Assembly: GCA_028692205.1 (NCBI GenBank) | Contig: JAQUXV010000126.1 | Span: 1-7,265 of the forward strand | From: Eubacteriales bacterium | GTDB lineage: Bacteria; Bacillota_A; Clostridia; Christensenellales; Aristaeellaceae | DNA: 7,265 bases | Direction of reading: 5' to 3' | Shown: positions 5,667-7,265 of the stretch, piece by piece | Layout: the number at the start of each line of letters is the position of its first letter | Numbering within the stretch: position 1 is the stretch's first letter | The notes under the pieces: model-generated | The model's database searches: none | Told to the model about the DNA's origin: nothing | The model's input: the letters and a program-made list of their open reading frames with translations, nothing else | Translations under genes and position numbers: made by a program

Positions 5667-5685
5667 AAAACGCCGCAAACGGCAA
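5657..5685 (-). promoter_or_regulatory. sigma-A type promoter of the GntR gene
   Basis: On the minus strand, TTGCCG (5685-5680), a 17-bp spacer and TATACT (5662-5657). The -10 differs from TATAAT at one position and the -35 keeps TTG. This is the best full promoter in the window, about 25 nt before the start codon, and it begins only 10 bp after the stop of the upstream gene. Confidence 0.75.
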
Positions 5686-5694
5686 TATGGGCTG

Positions 5695-7265
5695 TTATTC
5701 GACAAAAGATACCAAAATGTCGGTTTCTTTCGTGAAACGGTAAATATCGTCGATCACGCCCGCCGGGGTGTTGAGCACAATGGGCGCCAGTTTCAGAATC
5801 AGGCTGGGCATCAGCTCGGCTTTGTAATCGTCCAGGAAAGTCTCGTTCAGGTTAAAGAAGTCGTTTTGCGGGTACTGTCCATCCGTGAACACACTCTTAT
5901 CCACGGTGGATAGCGTTCCGTTGAAATGCAGCGATATCGCGGGCTTGAGGGTTTCGGGGTGAATCCAGTCGATGTTCAGGGCCAGCGTGTAGGGCTTCAC
6001 GGCCGCGTCGCGGGCCCAATCGAAATTGAACATCAGGGGCGGAATTTCGTTTTCGAAGGTGTAGCCGGACGCGGTCAGCGTCAGGCTGCCCTGCCCGCCC
6101 AGATCGCCCTCGCGCGGAAGCCCCGTTCCATCCGCCGCCAGCTCCACGGCGGTTTCGCCGTCGATCGTCACATTCAGCTTCGCCGAAAGCGCGGCGCCGG
6201 TTTCGGCGGTGGGGTCCCAACGGTAATCAAAGGTGAGCACATACCCCGCCGAGGTCGGCAGCGTGAGGGTAAACGCCGTTACGCCGTCCGTGGTGGTTTT
6301 GCGGAACAGTTCCACCCCGTTGAGCGTCGCGGTCATGGAATCGGCGGTTTCGGTAACGATCAGGTCGCTCTCGTCGGGGTCCGCGGTATCCAGCTCGTTT
6401 TCCAGATTGCCGAGAATATCCAGCGTCATGTCGCTGGCGTACATCTCGGTCAGCAGGCAGGTGAAGAAGAAGTACGCGCGGTCCAGATCCACGTCGTCGT
6501 TGACGACCAGATCCAAGTTTTCGCAAAGCTCGTACAAATCTTCATAGGGGATGGTGTAGGTGAGCGCGCCGTCCTCCGCGCCGGGGGCAATATAGATTTG
6601 GGTGGGGCCGTCCGCGCCGCCGATGATCGCCACATCCCCGGCTTCCGGCTGAACCTGAAATTCGTCGGGTGTGGCCGTTTCGGCACTGTCCGCATCCGCT
6701 GCGGCGGCGGTATCGGCCGTGCTGTCCGAGCCTTCGGGCGCGGTTTCCTCCGTCGTTTCACCGGCGGTTTCGTCCACGGTGGGCGTCTCGCCGGTAAGCG
6801 CGGCTTCCCGCGCGTTTTCAAACGCTTCCCGGATCGGCTCGTAGTAGCTGTCGCCGATCCAGTAGGCCGCGTCCGGGTACAGAAGCAGCGCCAGATACTG
6901 CGTGGGCAGTTCCATGTAGTAATAGGGTTTCAGCATGAACTCCAGAAAGTTGTGCATCTGGAAGAACATCGGCTCGTTTGCCAGCGCCGGGGTAATCAGG
7001 TAGCGGTAGCTGTGATAGGCGTCGTACACAAATGGAATCTGATCCTTGCCGTTCAGGCGCAGCGCGCCGTTCAGGTAGGTGCGGGCGTACGGCTGAAACA
7101 GGGCCAGACTGTCGATGGAGCCGCGCAGGTCCAGCTTATTCAAAAACGCTTCCCAGTCGCTCAGGTGCGCCCTGCCCTGCGGAAACCCGTCCGCGTGCAG
7201 GGAAAGGCCCAGCGTAAAATCCGCGTGGGTCACTTCGCCGTCGGGCAGATAGGTATCCGCGGCGG
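5695..7265 (-). CDS. 3' part of a large, probably exported protein of unknown function (5' end outside window)
   Basis: The frame runs off the right edge: 522 residues are visible before the TAA at 5697-5695, with codons continuing upstream through AADTYLPDGEV, so the GTG at 7233 is internal and not a start. Visible residues 1-155 are mixed and aromatic-rich (ALFQPYARTYL, YDAYHSYRYLITP, FMLKPYYYMELPTQYLALLLYPD). Residues about 157-205 form a low-complexity linker of Thr, Ala, Glu and Asp, typical of extracytoplasmic spacers. Directly after it comes VAIIGGADGPTQIYIA (211-226). The rest (about 235-522) is acidic and beta-rich, with repeated alternating strands (LTLTLPTSAGYVLTFDYRW-like) and few cysteines. 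No membrane helix is visible, but a signal peptide or anchor could lie beyond the edge. The composition suggests a secreted or surface lipoprotein. I recognise no family. It is upstream of the GntR gene and on the same strand, but that gene has its own promoter. Confidence 0.85.
   Translation of the reverse strand, partial: AADTYLPDGEVTHADFTLGLSLHADGFPQGRAHLSDWEAFLNKLDLRGSIDSLALFQPYARTYLNGALRLNGKDQIPFVYDAYHSYRYLITPALANEPMFFQMHNFLEFMLKPYYYMELPTQYLALLLYPDAAYWIGDSYYEPIREAFENAREAALTGETPTVDETAGETTEETAPEGSDSTADTAAAADADSAETATPDEFQVQPEAGDVAIIGGADGPTQIYIAPGAEDGALTYTIPYEDLYELCENLDLVVNDDVDLDRAYFFFTCLLTEMYASDMTLDILGNLENELDTADPDESDLIVTETADSMTATLNGVELFRKTTTDGVTAFTLTLPTSAGYVLTFDYRWDPTAETGAALSAKLNVTIDGETAVELAADGTGLPREGDLGGQGSLTLTASGYTFENEIPPLMFNFDWARDAAVKPYTLALNIDWIHPETLKPAISLHFNGTLSTVDKSVFTDGQYPQNDFFNLNETFLDDYKAELMPSLILKLAPIVLNTPAGVIDDIYRFTKETDILVSFVE

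Overview
The window is a GC-rich bacterial segment in which every gene I can support lies on the minus strand, so transcription runs right to left. Several things point to a GC-rich anaerobic Clostridia member of the Bacillota, perhaps an Oscillospirales or Christensenellales relative. These are the strong AG-rich ribosome binding sites, a GntR/UTRA regulator, a long NadE with a glutaminase domain, a small zinc-ribbon helical protein and a bacterial NYN-LOTUS protein. That placement is an inference from gene content and style; there is no rRNA or other marker in the window.

Layout in order of transcription: (1) >7265-5695, the 3' part of a large, probably exported protein of unknown function, with an acidic Thr/Ala/Glu linker and an IIGGADGPT motif. 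(2) 5630-4914, a GntR/HutC-type repressor with a good sigma-A promoter whose -10 is embedded in a palindrome. (3) About 4842-3847, an NYN nuclease-like domain followed by two OST-HTH/LOTUS domains, 71 bp downstream of the regulator and probably co-transcribed; its start is abnormal (apparent CTG). (4) 3846-3508, a non-coding interval dense in perfect inverted repeats. (5) 3507-1609, glutamine-dependent NAD+ synthetase, nadE. (6) About 1608-900, non-coding, dominated by a nested tandem repeat (62-67 bp half-units alternating in a 128-129 bp higher-order unit). (7) 893-177, a zinc-ribbon protein with its own extended -10 promoter, followed by a probable intrinsic terminator.

Only nadE has a clear metabolic job: the last step of NAD synthesis, using ammonia released from glutamine by its own nitrilase domain. 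The NYN-LOTUS gene suggests RNA processing and the GntR gene suggests ligand-dependent repression, but nothing here shows what ligand or RNA is involved. I see no evidence that the five genes form one pathway. The least ordinary features are the nested repeat array beside nadE, the NYN-LOTUS-LOTUS protein with its odd start, and the hairpin-rich interval whose left-hand element supplies the NYN stop codon.
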